Counted from the first letter of the stretch, positions 16,179 to 24,719 are shown. The stretch is 64,000 bases of DNA from Rathayibacter sp. VKM Ac-2759 (GCF_009834225.1 NZ_CP047176.1:1922001-1986000), one strand, 5' to 3'. Program-made: numbers and translations. The notes: generated by a model not told the origin, from the letters alone.

Positions 16179-17110
16179 CAGGTCTCCTTCAGGTCGGCGA
16201 CCGCTCGGAGAGGAGCGGAGTGCCGGAGGTCGCGGGTGCTCTCGCCACGACGGTCCCCCACCGGGTCGCCCGGGACGATGATCGTGGGCGTCAGGATCCT
16301 GGTCAGCAGCTCCTGGCTCACGGACCCCAGCAGCAGACGCTGGAGACCGCGGGTGCTGCGAGTGCCGGCGACGACCAGGGCCGGTGTCGGATGCGCGTTC
16401 AGCAGCGCTCGACCCGCTGTGGACCGGACGGCCTCGCCGCGCACGCGGAGCATCGGGTACAGGGCGCGGATCTCCTCGACGAGGCGATGGACGATGTGCT
16501 CGTGCGCGCGCTCGAGCTCGTCGAGGAGTGTGCTGTCGTGGGCCAGGCCGTCGGCCCAGACCGGCGGAGGCTGCCAGGCGTTCACGAGCCACAGCGGCTC
16601 CTCCTGCAGCACGGCCTCGGACGCGGCGACGAGTGCTGCCGTGCGGGAGACCGGAGTGTCGTCGACCCCGACCAGGATGCCGGTGGGTGCGTCCGGGGGC
16701 TCGCGCGGCTCCGGGATCACCGCCACCGGCCCGCTCGCACGCGCCGCCAGCCGGGCACCGAGGGACCAGCCGTAGCGTCGTCGCGGGCCCTGCCGAGGAC
16801 CGGTGCCGACGACGAGGAGCGTGGACGGGCCGGTGAGAGCGGTGAGCTCGTGGAGGGCGTCGCCCACTCGGAGCTCGGTCTCGACCCCGATCTCCGGGGA
16901 CGACTCGACGACGTCGGCGGCCGCGATCTCGAGAGCGGCGGCGGTCCCCCCGCCGGCACTGCCGATGGAACGACGTGCCGTGAGGGTGGTCCCGTCGAGG
17001 ACCGCGACCAGCCGGACCACGCCCGCGCGACGCCGCTCCCTCGCGACGGCCCACTCGAGAGCCCGCCTCGACGGTCCGGATCCGTTCCAGGCGACGATCG
17101 TCGACTCCAT
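16178..17110 (-). CDS. tandem universal stress protein
   Basis: 310 residues with two UspA domains. Domain 1 opens STIVAWNGSGPSRRALEWAVARE; domain 2 opens TGILVGVDDTPVSRTAALVAASE and has the ATP-type loop VVAGTRSTRGLQRLLLGSVSQELL. The first domain carries an Arg-rich loop (GTGPRQGPRRRYGWSLGARLA) instead of a glycine loop; the same GWSLG(A/V)RLA motif occurs in the downstream paralogue, so the two are recent duplicates. Tail residues after IIVPGDPVGDRRGE are poorly conserved. It is the first gene of the minus-strand pair, divergent from the split-barrel flavoprotein gene across a 270-base promoter region. Confidence 0.9.
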   Translation of the reverse strand: MESTIVAWNGSGPSRRALEWAVARERRRAGVVRLVAVLDGTTLTARRSIGSAGGGTAAALEIAAADVVESSPEIGVETELRVGDALHELTALTGPSTLLVVGTGPRQGPRRRYGWSLGARLAARASGPVAVIPEPREPPDAPTGILVGVDDTPVSRTAALVAASEAVLQEEPLWLVNAWQPPPVWADGLAHDSTLLDELERAHEHIVHRLVEEIRALYPMLRVRGEAVRSTAGRALLNAHPTPALVVAGTRSTRGLQRLLLGSVSQELLTRILTPTIIVPGDPVGDRRGESTRDLRHSAPLRAVADLKET

Positions 17111-17182
17111 CGGCGTCTCCTCCCTCAGCGCGGCGCCACGACTCCGCTGCCCCACCCTGACCGGGGAGGACACCCGCACTCC

Positions 17183-17196
17183 GGGTCGAAGGTCCC
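17183..17196. promoter_or_regulatory. candidate DevR-type box
   Basis: GGGTC-GAAG-GTCCC, one mismatch from GGGAC-N4-GTCCC. It lies about 73 bases upstream of the minus-strand USP pair and 185 bases upstream of the split-barrel protein gene, in the divergent intergenic region. Confidence 0.55.
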
Positions 17197-17380
17197 GGCA
17201 GTGGCGGAAGGGAGGACCAAAGACCTGGAGTGGCGACGAGCGAGGGGGCATCCTCGGGGTGACGATCGCGACACTGCCGTCGCCGTCGGACGGGACGCCG
17301 TTCGCGCCGTCGGGGAGGCTCCCCTCCTCCCCGGCGGCGCCCGCCGCCGCCCCTCCCCGCATCAGGAAGGACACACCGCC

Positions 17381-17809
17381 ATGTGGACCAGTGAGAGCCC
17401 GGTCGCCGAACTCGACTCAGCGGAGTGCCGTGCGCTGCTGCGCTCGGCGGGCGTCGCGCGCCTCGCCGTGGCAGTGCGCGACGAGGTCGAGATCTTCCCC
17501 GTGACGATCGCCGCCGACCAGGAGGGCCGTTACGTCTTCCGCACGGCTCCCGGGACGAAGCTGCTCGAGCTCACGATCAACGCGGGTGTGGCGCTCGAGA
17601 TCGACGGCGCCACCGAGGACGAGGTGTGGAGTGTGGTCGTGAAGGGCCGCGCGGCCGAGGTGGAGAGTCAGCGGGAGATCGACGAGGTCGACCGGCTCCC
17701 GCTGACCTCGTGGACGGCGACGCCGAAGTACCGCGTCGTCCGGGTGACTCCCGAGTCGATCACCGGCCGCCGGTTCCAGCGTCGGCCGGAGGTGGACCGC
17801 TACAGCTGA
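17381..17809 (+). CDS. pyridoxamine 5'-phosphate oxidase-family flavin split-barrel protein
   Basis: 142 residues with the split-barrel order of the PPOX/FMN-binding family: an N-terminal helix (LDSAECRALLRSAGVARLAVAV), EIFPVTIAADQEGRYVFRTAPGTKLLEL, then WSVVVKGRAAEV and the C-terminal VVRVTPESITGRRF. Such proteins bind FMN or F420 and reduce small substrates. Similar small flavoproteins occur in mycobacterial DosR regulons. The ATG has a GGAAGG ribosome site. The stop overlaps the convergent flavodoxin gene by ten bases. The cofactor and substrate cannot be told from sequence. Confidence 0.85.
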   Translation: MWTSESPVAELDSAECRALLRSAGVARLAVAVRDEVEIFPVTIAADQEGRYVFRTAPGTKLLELTINAGVALEIDGATEDEVWSVVVKGRAAEVESQREIDEVDRLPLTSWTATPKYRVVRVTPESITGRRFQRRPEVDRYS

Positions 17810-18375
17810 GCAGGGCCGGCGGCGAGGCGCGAGGCGTCGTCCGACGCGCGCCGGAGGGCCGTGGCGGCGAGGTCCGATCCCCAGGCCCGGGCACGCTCGA
17901 GCTCGCCGGGGAGGAGCCGGTTGCCGGTCGAGACGTGGAAGCTGACCGGCTCGGTCACCGCGGTGCCCGCGCGCCGGGCGAGGAGGCGGGCGGCCGCGCG
18001 ACCGGCGGAGCCCGTGACGACCGGGTCGGTCCCCATGCAGGTGTCGAACACCGCCATCAGAGCACGGTCGTCCCAGCCGCCCTCGCCGAGCAGATCGCGC
18101 AGACCGCGGCCCGGGGCGTCGCGGTCCAGGCGCAGCGAGTCGCCGTGCGCCCGCGCCCACGCCTCCGCCTGCAGGCGCGAGCTCCGATCGGAGAGACCGT
18201 GCTTGTGCGTCGGTCCGCCGAAGACCACGAGATCGGCCGCTCGGAAGCTCGTCCCGGTGATCGCGTCGACGTCGAGCAGATCGACGGAGGCGAGATCCGA
18301 GATCCCGTCGGCCACCGCCTCCGCGACCGCGTGGGTGTTGCCGAACAGTGACTCGTAGGCGACGACCGCTCTCAT
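17800..18375 (-). CDS. flavodoxin-domain protein
   Basis: 191 residues. The N-terminus carries the FMN phosphate-binding signature (AYESLFGNTHAVAEAVADGI, residues about 6-25) and the core strands DLVVFGGPTHKHGLS and ALMAVFDTCMG. The C-terminal 40 residues (PGELERARAWGSDLAATALRRA) form a helix typical of stand-alone actinobacterial flavodoxins. It is probably an FMN electron carrier or quinone-reductase-like protein. It is divergent from a stress-protein gene, with a near-perfect DevR-type palindrome 35 bases before its start, and convergent with the split-barrel flavoprotein. This placement suggests a redox role under low oxygen. Confidence 0.88.
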   Translation of the reverse strand: MRAVVAYESLFGNTHAVAEAVADGISDLASVDLLDVDAITGTSFRAADLVVFGGPTHKHGLSDRSSRLQAEAWARAHGDSLRLDRDAPGRGLRDLLGEGGWDDRALMAVFDTCMGTDPVVTGSAGRAAARLLARRAGTAVTEPVSFHVSTGNRLLPGELERARAWGSDLAATALRRASDDASRLAAGPAQL

Positions 18376-18409
18376 GCGGTCAGCATGGGAGGCGGCCGAC
18401 GTGCTCGGC

Positions 18410-18423
18410 GGGACCAACGTCCC
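18410..18423. promoter_or_regulatory. DevR-type palindrome, flavodoxin / USP divergent promoter
   Basis: GGGAC-CAAC-GTCCC, a perfect match to the GGGAC-N4-GTCCC core, extended by two flanking pairs (GC before, GC after) to seven-base arms. It is 35 bases upstream of the flavodoxin start and 142 bases upstream of the divergent USP gene. Confidence 0.7.
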
Positions 18424-18564
18424 GCGGCGATCACGGCTCGAGGCGGAGGCGGTCCTTCCCGTCGCGGGCGTGCGGCGGGCCCTTCGTCCCGTGGACGTGC
18501 GATCGCTCGCCGGAGGGTGGAGGTGGCGCCGTGGCGGTCGCGGCCGCGGGCGAGAGGACAGGAC

Positions 18565-19422
18565 ATGGCTCCGGACAGGATCGTGGTCGGCGCGGCGAGT
18601 ACTCGCGAGGGCCGGTTCGCCGTCGACTGGGCGCTCCGGCGCGCGGAGCGGCTCGGGCTGCTGGTGGTGACCGTGCACATCCAGGAGGACCTCGCCTCCC
18701 GCCATCGACAAGATTCACCCGAGCAGGATCTCGTGCCCTCGGCGAGCGCCTTCTCGGCCGACGTGATCGCACCTCATGTCAGTGTCACGACGCACATCCG
18801 GCGGGGGCGCGTCGTCGACCAGCTCGTCGAGGAGTCCCGCACCGCGCGACTGGTCGTCGTCGGCCGCCACTCGCGCGACGACGGGACGCACGAGATGAGG
18901 CACTCCCCCGGTCTCGAGCTCGCCCTGCGTGCCGAGTGCCCCGTCGTGATCGTGCCGGCACCCCGCCCGGGCCACCACTCGGGCGTGGTCGTCGGAGTGG
19001 ACGGATCCGAGCGCTCGGCGGCTGCCCTGCGCCTCGCGGCGGAGGACGCGGTCGCCCTCGACGAGGAGCTCACCGTGGTCACCGCGTGGTCGCCCGTGGA
19101 CATGGGTGTCCCCGGCCTGATGCCCGAGCTCTCCTCCTCCGATCGCCTCGCCGCAGCGAGCCGGGAGCTCGTCGACCGCGCGCTGCTCCCGGTGCAGGCG
19201 GCCCACCCGGGGCTGCGCGTCCGCGTGGTCGTCGACCGGGGTTTCCCCGCGGCCGTGCTCTCCCGCGCATCGGAGCACGCATCGGAGCTCGTCGTGGGGA
19301 GCCGCGGTCTGCACGGGATCACCGAGCTCGTGCTGGGCTCGGTGTCCCACGAGCTCGTCGTCGCGCCGCCGTGCCCGGTGGTCGTGCTGCCGTCGAGGAT
19401 CACCGCTGCCGTCACGGCCTGA
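18565..19422 (+). CDS. tandem universal stress protein
   Basis: 285 residues, two UspA domains. Domain 1 (MAPDRIVVGAASTREGRFAV to about 130) is divergent in its ATP loop (VVVGRHSRDDGTHEMRHSPG). Domain 2 (GVVVGVDGSERSAAALRLA to the end) has an intact loop, VVGSRGLHGITELVLGSVSHELV, predicting ATP binding. The ATG follows AGAGGACAGG. It is divergent from the flavodoxin gene across a strong DevR-type palindrome, and 57 bases upstream of another USP gene in the same direction, probably co-transcribed. Confidence 0.9.
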   Translation: MAPDRIVVGAASTREGRFAVDWALRRAERLGLLVVTVHIQEDLASRHRQDSPEQDLVPSASAFSADVIAPHVSVTTHIRRGRVVDQLVEESRTARLVVVGRHSRDDGTHEMRHSPGLELALRAECPVVIVPAPRPGHHSGVVVGVDGSERSAAALRLAAEDAVALDEELTVVTAWSPVDMGVPGLMPELSSSDRLAAASRELVDRALLPVQAAHPGLRVRVVVDRGFPAAVLSRASEHASELVVGSRGLHGITELVLGSVSHELVVAPPCPVVVLPSRITAAVTA

Positions 19423-19443
19423 CGCCGCCCTCGGCCCCGTCGC

Positions 19444-19457
19444 GGGACCGGGGTCTC
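19444..19457. promoter_or_regulatory. weak DevR-type box between two USP genes
   Basis: GGGAC-CGGG-GTCTC, one mismatch from the core palindrome. It lies only 22 bases before the next start, so it may not function as an activator site; the spacing makes it doubtful. Confidence 0.25.
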
Positions 19458-19479
19458 GGACACCCCTCAGGAGACCGCC

Positions 19480-20415
19480 ATGCCGTCCTCCACTCTCGTC
19501 GCCTGGAATCCCTCGCATCCTCCGACCGCCGCGCTCGACTGGGCGCTCCGCCGCGCCCGGGCGCTCCACGGCCCGGTCGAGCTCGTCCAGGTCCTCGACG
19601 ACGTGCTGACCGCCGACGGAGACGTCCCCTCGGGGCCCGTCGCGGCGCTCGAGGGCGCGATCGAGCGGATCAGGGAGGAGCATCCGGGCATCCCGATCAG
19701 CGGGCGGGTCGTCCACGGCTTCGTGGTCCCCGCTCTGGCCCGCGAGACCGCGATGGACCGGCTCCTCGTCATCGGACGTCCCGAGCGGGCGTTCCGCCTG
19801 GGTTCCCGCTGGTCGTTCGGGTCCGAGGTCTCGGCGGTCGCCCACGGTCCTGTCTCGGTGGTGCCGGCCGCGAGCGCGCCCGATCGCTCCGGTGTGGTGG
19901 TCGGGGTCGACGGGTCCCCCGGATCGTGGGCGGCCGTCGTGTTCGCCGCCGAGGAGGCCGAGCGGACGGGGCAGCCCCTCCGGATCGTGCACGGCGGAGA
20001 GGACCGCGGCAGCGGAGAGGTCGTCCGGGCCCGGCTCGCGGACCACGAGCACACGATCCGCGACATCGCCCGCCGTCTGCGGACCGCGATCCCGGGATCG
20101 ACTCTGCAGCCCGAGCTCGTCCTGTCGTCGGAACCGCCGGCGCGTGCACTGCTGCGCGGCGAGCCCGCTCCGGCGCTCGTGGTGATCGGGAGCCGCCGCC
20201 TGACGGGGCTCTCGAGGCTCCTCCTCGGCTCCGTGAGTGACGACCTGCTCGCAGCCCTCGAGACCGCCCTCGTCGTGGTGTGCCCACCGGAACGGCAGCA
20301 TCCGTCGCCCGTCCGCGAGGTCGCGCGGACAGGATCCGTCAGGGGGCCGGAGGGTGCACTGCACGTCCTGGGCGCACCGCGTGGTCGCGCGGAGCCGGCC
20401 GGAGGGCACGAGTGA
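19480..20415 (+). CDS. tandem universal stress protein
   Basis: 311 residues. Domain 1 (STLVAWNPSHPPTAALDWALRRA) belongs to the 'AWxxS' subtype also seen in the two minus-strand paralogues and shares their R(x)GSRWSFGSEVS-like loop. Domain 2 (GVVVGVDGSPGSWAAVVFAAEEA) ends with the ATP-type loop VVIGSRRLTGLSRLLLGSVSDDLL. About 30 C-terminal residues after VVVCPPERQHP are low-complexity and unconserved. AGGAG precedes the ATG by seven bases. A nine-base hairpin terminator follows. Confidence 0.9.
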   Translation: MPSSTLVAWNPSHPPTAALDWALRRARALHGPVELVQVLDDVLTADGDVPSGPVAALEGAIERIREEHPGIPISGRVVHGFVVPALARETAMDRLLVIGRPERAFRLGSRWSFGSEVSAVAHGPVSVVPAASAPDRSGVVVGVDGSPGSWAAVVFAAEEAERTGQPLRIVHGGEDRGSGEVVRARLADHEHTIRDIARRLRTAIPGSTLQPELVLSSEPPARALLRGEPAPALVVIGSRRLTGLSRLLLGSVSDDLLAALETALVVVCPPERQHPSPVREVARTGSVRGPEGALHVLGAPRGRAEPAGGHE

Positions 20416-20505
20416 CGGAGGCTCCGACCGCGGCGGTGATCGGGCCGGTCGGAGGGGCGCTGTCGACCGGGGGCGCCGTCACCGCCTGAGGCGTCGCGGC
20501 AGCAC

Positions 20506-20527
20506 GTCGAGGGGCGCTCCCCTCGAC
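20506..20527. terminator. bidirectional hairpin terminator
   Basis: A perfect nine-base stem GTCGAGGGG / CCCCTCGAC with a CGCT loop, in the convergent gap between the last USP gene and the ANTAR-type regulator gene. Confidence 0.6.
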
Positions 20528-20568
20528 CCGAGCCGCTCGACCGAGGCGGCGGCTGCTCGGTGCGCGCC

Positions 20569-21480
20569 TCAGGGCTCGAACCGCAGGCGCCGGGCGACCA
20601 CGTCCGTGGCGGTCTCCCTGACGCTGCGGCCCGACTCCGCTGCGCGGCTGCGGAGGAGGATCATGGCCTCCTCGACTCCGATCGACATCTGGACCGCGAT
20701 CATCCCCGCCGCGTGGTGCATCTCGCGCAGTCCTGTCGACTCGGTCTCCGTCTCCTCGCCGAAGCTCTTCACCGCGATCGCCAGCTCGGTCCTGCTCCGC
20801 ACGGCCAGGCGGCGCAGGACCACGGTGACGTGGCTCTTCACCGTGGCGTGGCTGACGAACAGCCGGGCCGCGATCTCGCCGTTGGTCATCCCCTCGGCGA
20901 CGAGGTGGGCCACGGCCCGCTGGCGCTCGGTCAGCCGGTTGAGCGGGGTCGGACCCGATCCGGCCTCCGCGACGGTCGTCGGGGCGGTGCTCAGGAACTG
21001 CACGAGGTGCGGGGCGAACAGGCGGTCGAGGACGAGCTCGTCCTGCGACAGGGCCCGGATGCCGTCGAGCAGCCTCGGCGCGGCGACCGAGTGGGGCAGG
21101 CAGCCCCTCACTCCGGCCCGCATCATGCCGACCAGGTCGAACTCCGCCTCGATCCCCGCGAGGATCAGCACCGCTCGGTTGCGGCTGCACAGCTCGCCGA
21201 GCGGTTCCCCCCGCGTCTGGTCGAGCAGGCCCAGCCGGACGATGACGACGTGCGGGTCCAGCTGCTCCGCGATCGAGCACGCCGATTCGACGTCCGCCGC
21301 CTCCCCCACTACCGAGAGGCCGGCCTCGGGATCGATGAGCGCGCGCAGCCCGACACGGGAGATCTCGTGGTCGTCGCAGAGCAGCACCCGCACGTTCTCC
21401 GCCGGAGGACCGGCGTCGACGGGCTGCGGGGCCCGGACACCGCGAGCACGGGACGCGCCCGCCGCGGCCTGCACGGTCAT
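20569..21480 (-). CDS. atypical response regulator: pseudo-receiver, LuxR HTH and ANTAR-like C-terminus
   Basis: 303 residues. The N-terminal receiver-like domain (VRVLLCDDHEISRVGLRALI) keeps the acidic pair, but the phospho-acceptor strand reads PHVVIVRLGLLD, with Arg where Asp is expected, and the usual K in GYLLK is replaced (GCLPHS). It is therefore probably not phosphorylated. A LuxR HTH follows (LTERQRAVAHLVAEGMTNGEI then HATVKSHVTVVLRRL). The last 60 residues (HHAAGMIAVQMSIGVEEAMILL, then a VRETATDVV helix) resemble an ANTAR RNA-binding domain. LuxR plus ANTAR is unusual. It sits between the stress-protein block and the polyketide operon, divergent from the latter, and is a candidate regulator of it. 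Confidence 0.8.
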   Translation of the reverse strand: MTVQAAAGASRARGVRAPQPVDAGPPAENVRVLLCDDHEISRVGLRALIDPEAGLSVVGEAADVESACSIAEQLDPHVVIVRLGLLDQTRGEPLGELCSRNRAVLILAGIEAEFDLVGMMRAGVRGCLPHSVAAPRLLDGIRALSQDELVLDRLFAPHLVQFLSTAPTTVAEAGSGPTPLNRLTERQRAVAHLVAEGMTNGEIAARLFVSHATVKSHVTVVLRRLAVRSRTELAIAVKSFGEETETESTGLREMHHAAGMIAVQMSIGVEEAMILLRSRAAESGRSVRETATDVVARRLRFEP

Positions 21481-21987
21481 CGGGCACCGCTCGCCGTCGC
21501 GGGAGCGGTGCAGCAGTCGAGCACCGGGAGCCGGAGGCTCCGTCCGGTCGTCCTCGGTCCTCCGGCGCTCGCGCCTGCGTCATCCCCCATGCGGTGATCC
21601 TGGCCGTCGCAGCGGTCGGGCACGGGCCGAAGGTCCCGTGGGACGGACCGATCGGCCCGGACGGTCCGAGCGACCGGGGCCGGAGGGACGCCCCCTCCGG
21701 TCGCGGACTCCCGGTCCGATGCCCGTCACGCGGACTGCGACCTCCGGACGCCGGCAGTCGACCCGGGCGGGGGTCCGCCCCCGTCGGCCGGATGAGGGGC
21801 GGTCCAGGAGGAGGTGCCCGGCTCCTCCGTCCGGCCGGTGTGGGGGTCCACCGAGTCCCGCTCTCCGGCGGATGCCCGCACCTATGAGGCGTCTTAGCGT
21901 TCTCTATGTCCGAGCGGCCAGGTCGCCCGGCACTGTCGCCGGCGACACCCGCTCGGCCGACATCGTCCGAGTGAAGGGGAGCCAGTG
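21481..21987. other. 507-base intergenic region between the regulator and the polyketide operon
   Basis: No gene is supported. It contains a strong DevR-type near-palindrome (21624-21637), GC-rich low-complexity sequence and, near the operon end, a less GC-rich patch around 21880-21910 that may hold a promoter. A GGGTC-N6-GTCCC arrangement near 21845 has the wrong spacing for the box. Confidence 0.5.
21624..21637. promoter_or_regulatory. DevR-type box, regulator / polyketide divergent promoter
   Basis: GGGCC-GAAG-GTCCC, one mismatch to the core, inside the longer near-palindrome CACGGGCC-GAAG-GTCCCGTG (eight-base arms, one mismatch). It is 143 bases upstream of the pseudo-receiver regulator and about 350 bases upstream of the first polyketide gene. 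Confidence 0.55.
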
Positions 21988-22320
21988 ATGCAGCAGGTCA
22001 TGATCGTCGCGAAGATGCGTCCGGAGGACGCACCCGATGTGGCCGACATCTTCAGCCGGTCCGATGCGACAACGATGCCCGAGGAGATCGGGGTGGTCGG
22101 CAGGTCGCTCTACCGCTTCCACGGGATCTACGTGCACCTCATCGACTTCGCGGTCCCGGCCGGCGACGCCATGCGGGTCGCCCAGCGGCTGCCCGCGTTC
22201 CGAGCGGTCAGCGACGAGCTGCGTCCGCACATCGAGGCGTACGACCCGGATTGGGCGTCGCCGCTCGATGCGATGGCCGAGCGCTTCTACCACTGGTCGG
22301 CGCCGAGTCGTCGAGCCTGA
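21988..22320 (+). CDS. TcmI-family aromatic polyketide cyclase
   Basis: 110 residues of the TcmI ferredoxin-like fold: MQQVMIVAKMRPEDAPDVADIFSRSDAT, then EEIGVVGRSLYRFHGIYVHLIDF and the C-terminal MAERFYHWS. The family guides late ring closure of aromatic polyketides and is found in spore-pigment clusters (WhiE ORFVII type). It is the first gene of the operon. The ATG at 21988 has AAGGGGA eight bases before it; the adjacent GTG is less likely. A two-domain paralogue lies at 32673. A 129-base gap separates it from accDA, the largest gap in the cluster. Confidence 0.88.
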   Translation: MQQVMIVAKMRPEDAPDVADIFSRSDATTMPEEIGVVGRSLYRFHGIYVHLIDFAVPAGDAMRVAQRLPAFRAVSDELRPHIEAYDPDWASPLDAMAERFYHWSAPSRRA

Positions 22321-22449
22321 CCCGGTCCTCCCCCGTCGGCCTCGCGTCGACGGTGGGGTACCGGGAGCCGCCGGACACGCGGTGCTCCGAGGTCTGCGGA
22401 CCGGACGTGTCCGCTGTGAACACACGAGGACGTGCGAGAAGGGGATGCG

Positions 22450-24168
22450 ATGATGCACACGACGGAGTCGACGGCACCGGCCGCCGGACAGGCCGAGTGG
22501 ACGAAGTGCCCGGGCTGCGGGAGTCTGCTCTACCGCAAGCGGCTCGACAGGAATCTGTCGGTCTGCCCGGAGTGCGAGCACCACGTGCGGATGGGGGCGC
22601 GGGCCCGGATCGACTCGCTGGTCGATCGGGACAGCTTCAGAGAGTCGGTCTTCGACGACGTCCTGCCGGATCCGCTCGAGTTCGTCGACTCCCGCTCGTA
22701 CTCGGATCGGCTGGTCTCCGCGCACCGCGCGTCCCGCGAGTCCGAGGCGGTCGTCGTCGGCACGGCGCTCCTCGGCGGGCGCCGAGTGGTTCTCGCTGTC
22801 ATGGAGTTCTCCTTCATGGGCGGAAGCATGGGCCTGGAGGTCGGCCGACGCGTGAGCGAGGCGGCCGAGCTGGCGCTCCGCTCGCACGACCCGCTGATCG
22901 TCGTCTGCGCCAGCGGCGGGGCGCGCATGCAGGAGGGCGTCTTCTCGCTGCTGCAGATGGCCCGCACGGCGGTCGCGTTCGCCCGGCTCCGGGAAGCCGG
23001 CGTCCTGTCGGTGTGCGTCCTCACCGACCCGACCTACGGAGGCGTCTCCGCCTCCTTCGCGAGCCTGGGCTCGGTCGTGATCGCGGAGCGGGGCGCCCAC
23101 GTCGGATTCGCCGGCCCCCGGGTCGTCCGCGAGACGATCCACGCCGCCCTTCCCGCCGACTTCCAGGCTGCGGAGTCGCAGCTGCGGCACGGCCTGATCG
23201 ACCGGGTCGAGGACAGGGCCGATCTGCGGTCCCTCCTGCAGCGGCTGGCCGCCCTGCACTCCCCCCGGAGCGCGTTCCCCACGGTGGATCCCGATTCCGA
23301 GCCCGAGCCCGACATCGCGGTGGCGACCGGGTCGAGCGCTCCGCGGGACCCGTGGGAGGTCGTCCAGGCCGCGCGCTGCGTCGACCGTCCGACCGCGTCC
23401 GACTACCTCCGGCTCGTCTTCGACGACGTCGTCGAGCTGCACGGCGACCGCGCCTCCGCCGACGACCCCGCCGTCATCGGCGGAGTGGCGTCGATCGGGG
23501 GGCGGTCGGTCGTCGTCATCGGGACCCAGAAGGGCCACACGGTCAAGGAGCTCGTCGCGCACAACTTCGGCATGGCCCACCCCGAGGGCTACCGCAAGGC
23601 CATGCGGTTGATGGCGCACGCCGAGTCGTTCGGGCTGCCGGTCGTGACCTTCGTCGACACCCCCGGCGCCCACCCCGGCCCCGAGGCGGAGGAGCACGGG
23701 CAGTCGACGGCGATCGCCGAGACCATCCTCCGCAGCTCCCGCCTGCGGGTACCGGTGGTCGCCGTGATCACGGGCGAGGGCGGCAGCGGGGGCGCGCTCG
23801 CCCTCTCCACCTCCGATCGGCTGCTGGTGCTCGAGAACGCGTTCCTCTCGGTGATCAGCCCCGAGGGCTGCGCGGCCATCCTCTGGCGCAGCGCGGCGTC
23901 CGCACCGGACGCGGCACGCGCGCTGCGGCTCGGGGCCGGGCATCTGCTCGAGAGCGGAGTCGCCACCTCGGTGGTCCCCGAGCCCTCGGGCGGCGCGGGG
24001 GCGGACCCCGCCGCCTGCGCTCGGACGCTCCGCGCGGCCGTCGTCCGAGAGCTGGACGAGCTGCGGGGCGTCTCCCCGGCCGATCTGCTCGCGAGCCGGG
24101 AGGAGCGGTTCCGCCGCCTCGACGGCTCGGTGCTCACGGCTCCGCTCCTGGACGACCTGGCCGTCTGA
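22450..24168 (+). CDS. acetyl-CoA carboxylase carboxyltransferase, fused beta-alpha (AccDA)
   Basis: 572 residues. The beta half starts with a four-cysteine zinc ribbon (CPGCGSLLYRKRL then VCPECEHHV) and contains CASGGARMQEGVFSLLQMAR. The alpha half has GHTVKELVAHNFGMAHPEGY, FVDTPGAHPGPEAEEHGQS and GEGGSGGALALS. It transfers the carboxyl from carboxybiotin to acetyl-CoA, giving malonyl-CoA. With the next two genes it forms a full ACC, so the cluster supplies its own malonyl-CoA extender. Start: GAGAAGGGG lies just upstream of the ATG at 22450; a GTG at 22432 and a second ATG at 22453 are alternatives. Confidence 0.92.
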   Translation: MMHTTESTAPAAGQAEWTKCPGCGSLLYRKRLDRNLSVCPECEHHVRMGARARIDSLVDRDSFRESVFDDVLPDPLEFVDSRSYSDRLVSAHRASRESEAVVVGTALLGGRRVVLAVMEFSFMGGSMGLEVGRRVSEAAELALRSHDPLIVVCASGGARMQEGVFSLLQMARTAVAFARLREAGVLSVCVLTDPTYGGVSASFASLGSVVIAERGAHVGFAGPRVVRETIHAALPADFQAAESQLRHGLIDRVEDRADLRSLLQRLAALHSPRSAFPTVDPDSEPEPDIAVATGSSAPRDPWEVVQAARCVDRPTASDYLRLVFDDVVELHGDRASADDPAVIGGVASIGGRSVVVIGTQKGHTVKELVAHNFGMAHPEGYRKAMRLMAHAESFGLPVVTFVDTPGAHPGPEAEEHGQSTAIAETILRSSRLRVPVVAVITGEGGSGGALALSTSDRLLVLENAFLSVISPEGCAAILWRSAASAPDAARALRLGAGHLLESGVATSVVPEPSGGAGADPAACARTLRAAVVRELDELRGVSPADLLASREERFRRLDGSVLTAPLLDDLAV

Positions 24169-24179
24169 GGGGTGCCGAG

Positions 24180-24719
24180 ATGACGATGGACGGCTCGACC
24201 GCGACTCCGGAGGACGGCGTCCCCGCGGAGCCGACTCCGGACACGGGTGCCGCCGACTCGATGGGCGGACTCCGGCAGGAACTGGCGGAGCTCGCCCGGA
24301 TCCTGCCCGGCGACCTCCGCAGGCTCCGCGTGCGCGGCGGCGACCGCGAGATCGAGGTCGAGTGGGCCGACCGGGCTGCTCCGAGCGATCCGCTCGCCGA
24401 GAGGCAGTGGGCGCCGCGACCGGAGGATCCGACCACCGCGGTCCCGTCACCGGCGCAGGACGAGACGCTCGCGGCGGTGCGGGCGCCGCTCGTGGGCTCC
24501 TACTTCTCCGCCCCGTCGCCGGGCGCCGAGCCGTTCGTGCAGGTCGGCGACCGGGTGGAGGCGGACACGACGGTGGCGATCATCGAGGCGATGAAGCTGA
24601 TGAATCCGATCCCGGCCGGCCGGGCCGGCATCGTGGCCGAGCTGCCGGTGGGCAACGGCGACGCCGTCGAGTACGACCAGGTCATCCTCCGCCTCCGTCC
24701 GACGGGGCAGACGCCGTGA
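24180..24719 (+). CDS. accB: biotin carboxyl carrier protein of acetyl-CoA carboxylase
   Basis: 179 residues. A variable acidic/Pro-rich N-terminus (about 1-95) is followed by a biotinyl domain with the EAMKLMNPIPAG motif; biotin would be attached to K139. The AccB-specific 'thumb' (GSYFSAPSPGAEPFVQVGDRVE) is present, which marks an acetyl-CoA carboxylase carrier rather than another biotin enzyme. It starts 11 bases after accDA with GAGG upstream and overlaps accC by four bases (GTGA). Confidence 0.93.
   Translation: MTMDGSTATPEDGVPAEPTPDTGAADSMGGLRQELAELARILPGDLRRLRVRGGDREIEVEWADRAAPSDPLAERQWAPRPEDPTTAVPSPAQDETLAAVRAPLVGSYFSAPSPGAEPFVQVGDRVEADTTVAIIEAMKLMNPIPAGRAGIVAELPVGNGDAVEYDQVILRLRPTGQTP

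Noticed and set aside
18348..20240. 630-codon plus-strand frame across two stress-protein genes
   Set aside because: Arg/Gly-rich translation with no domain; both stress-protein genes are intact in another frame.
21840..21862. GGGTC-N6-GTCCC near the polyketide promoter
   Set aside because: Half-sites resemble the DevR box, but the spacing is six instead of four.
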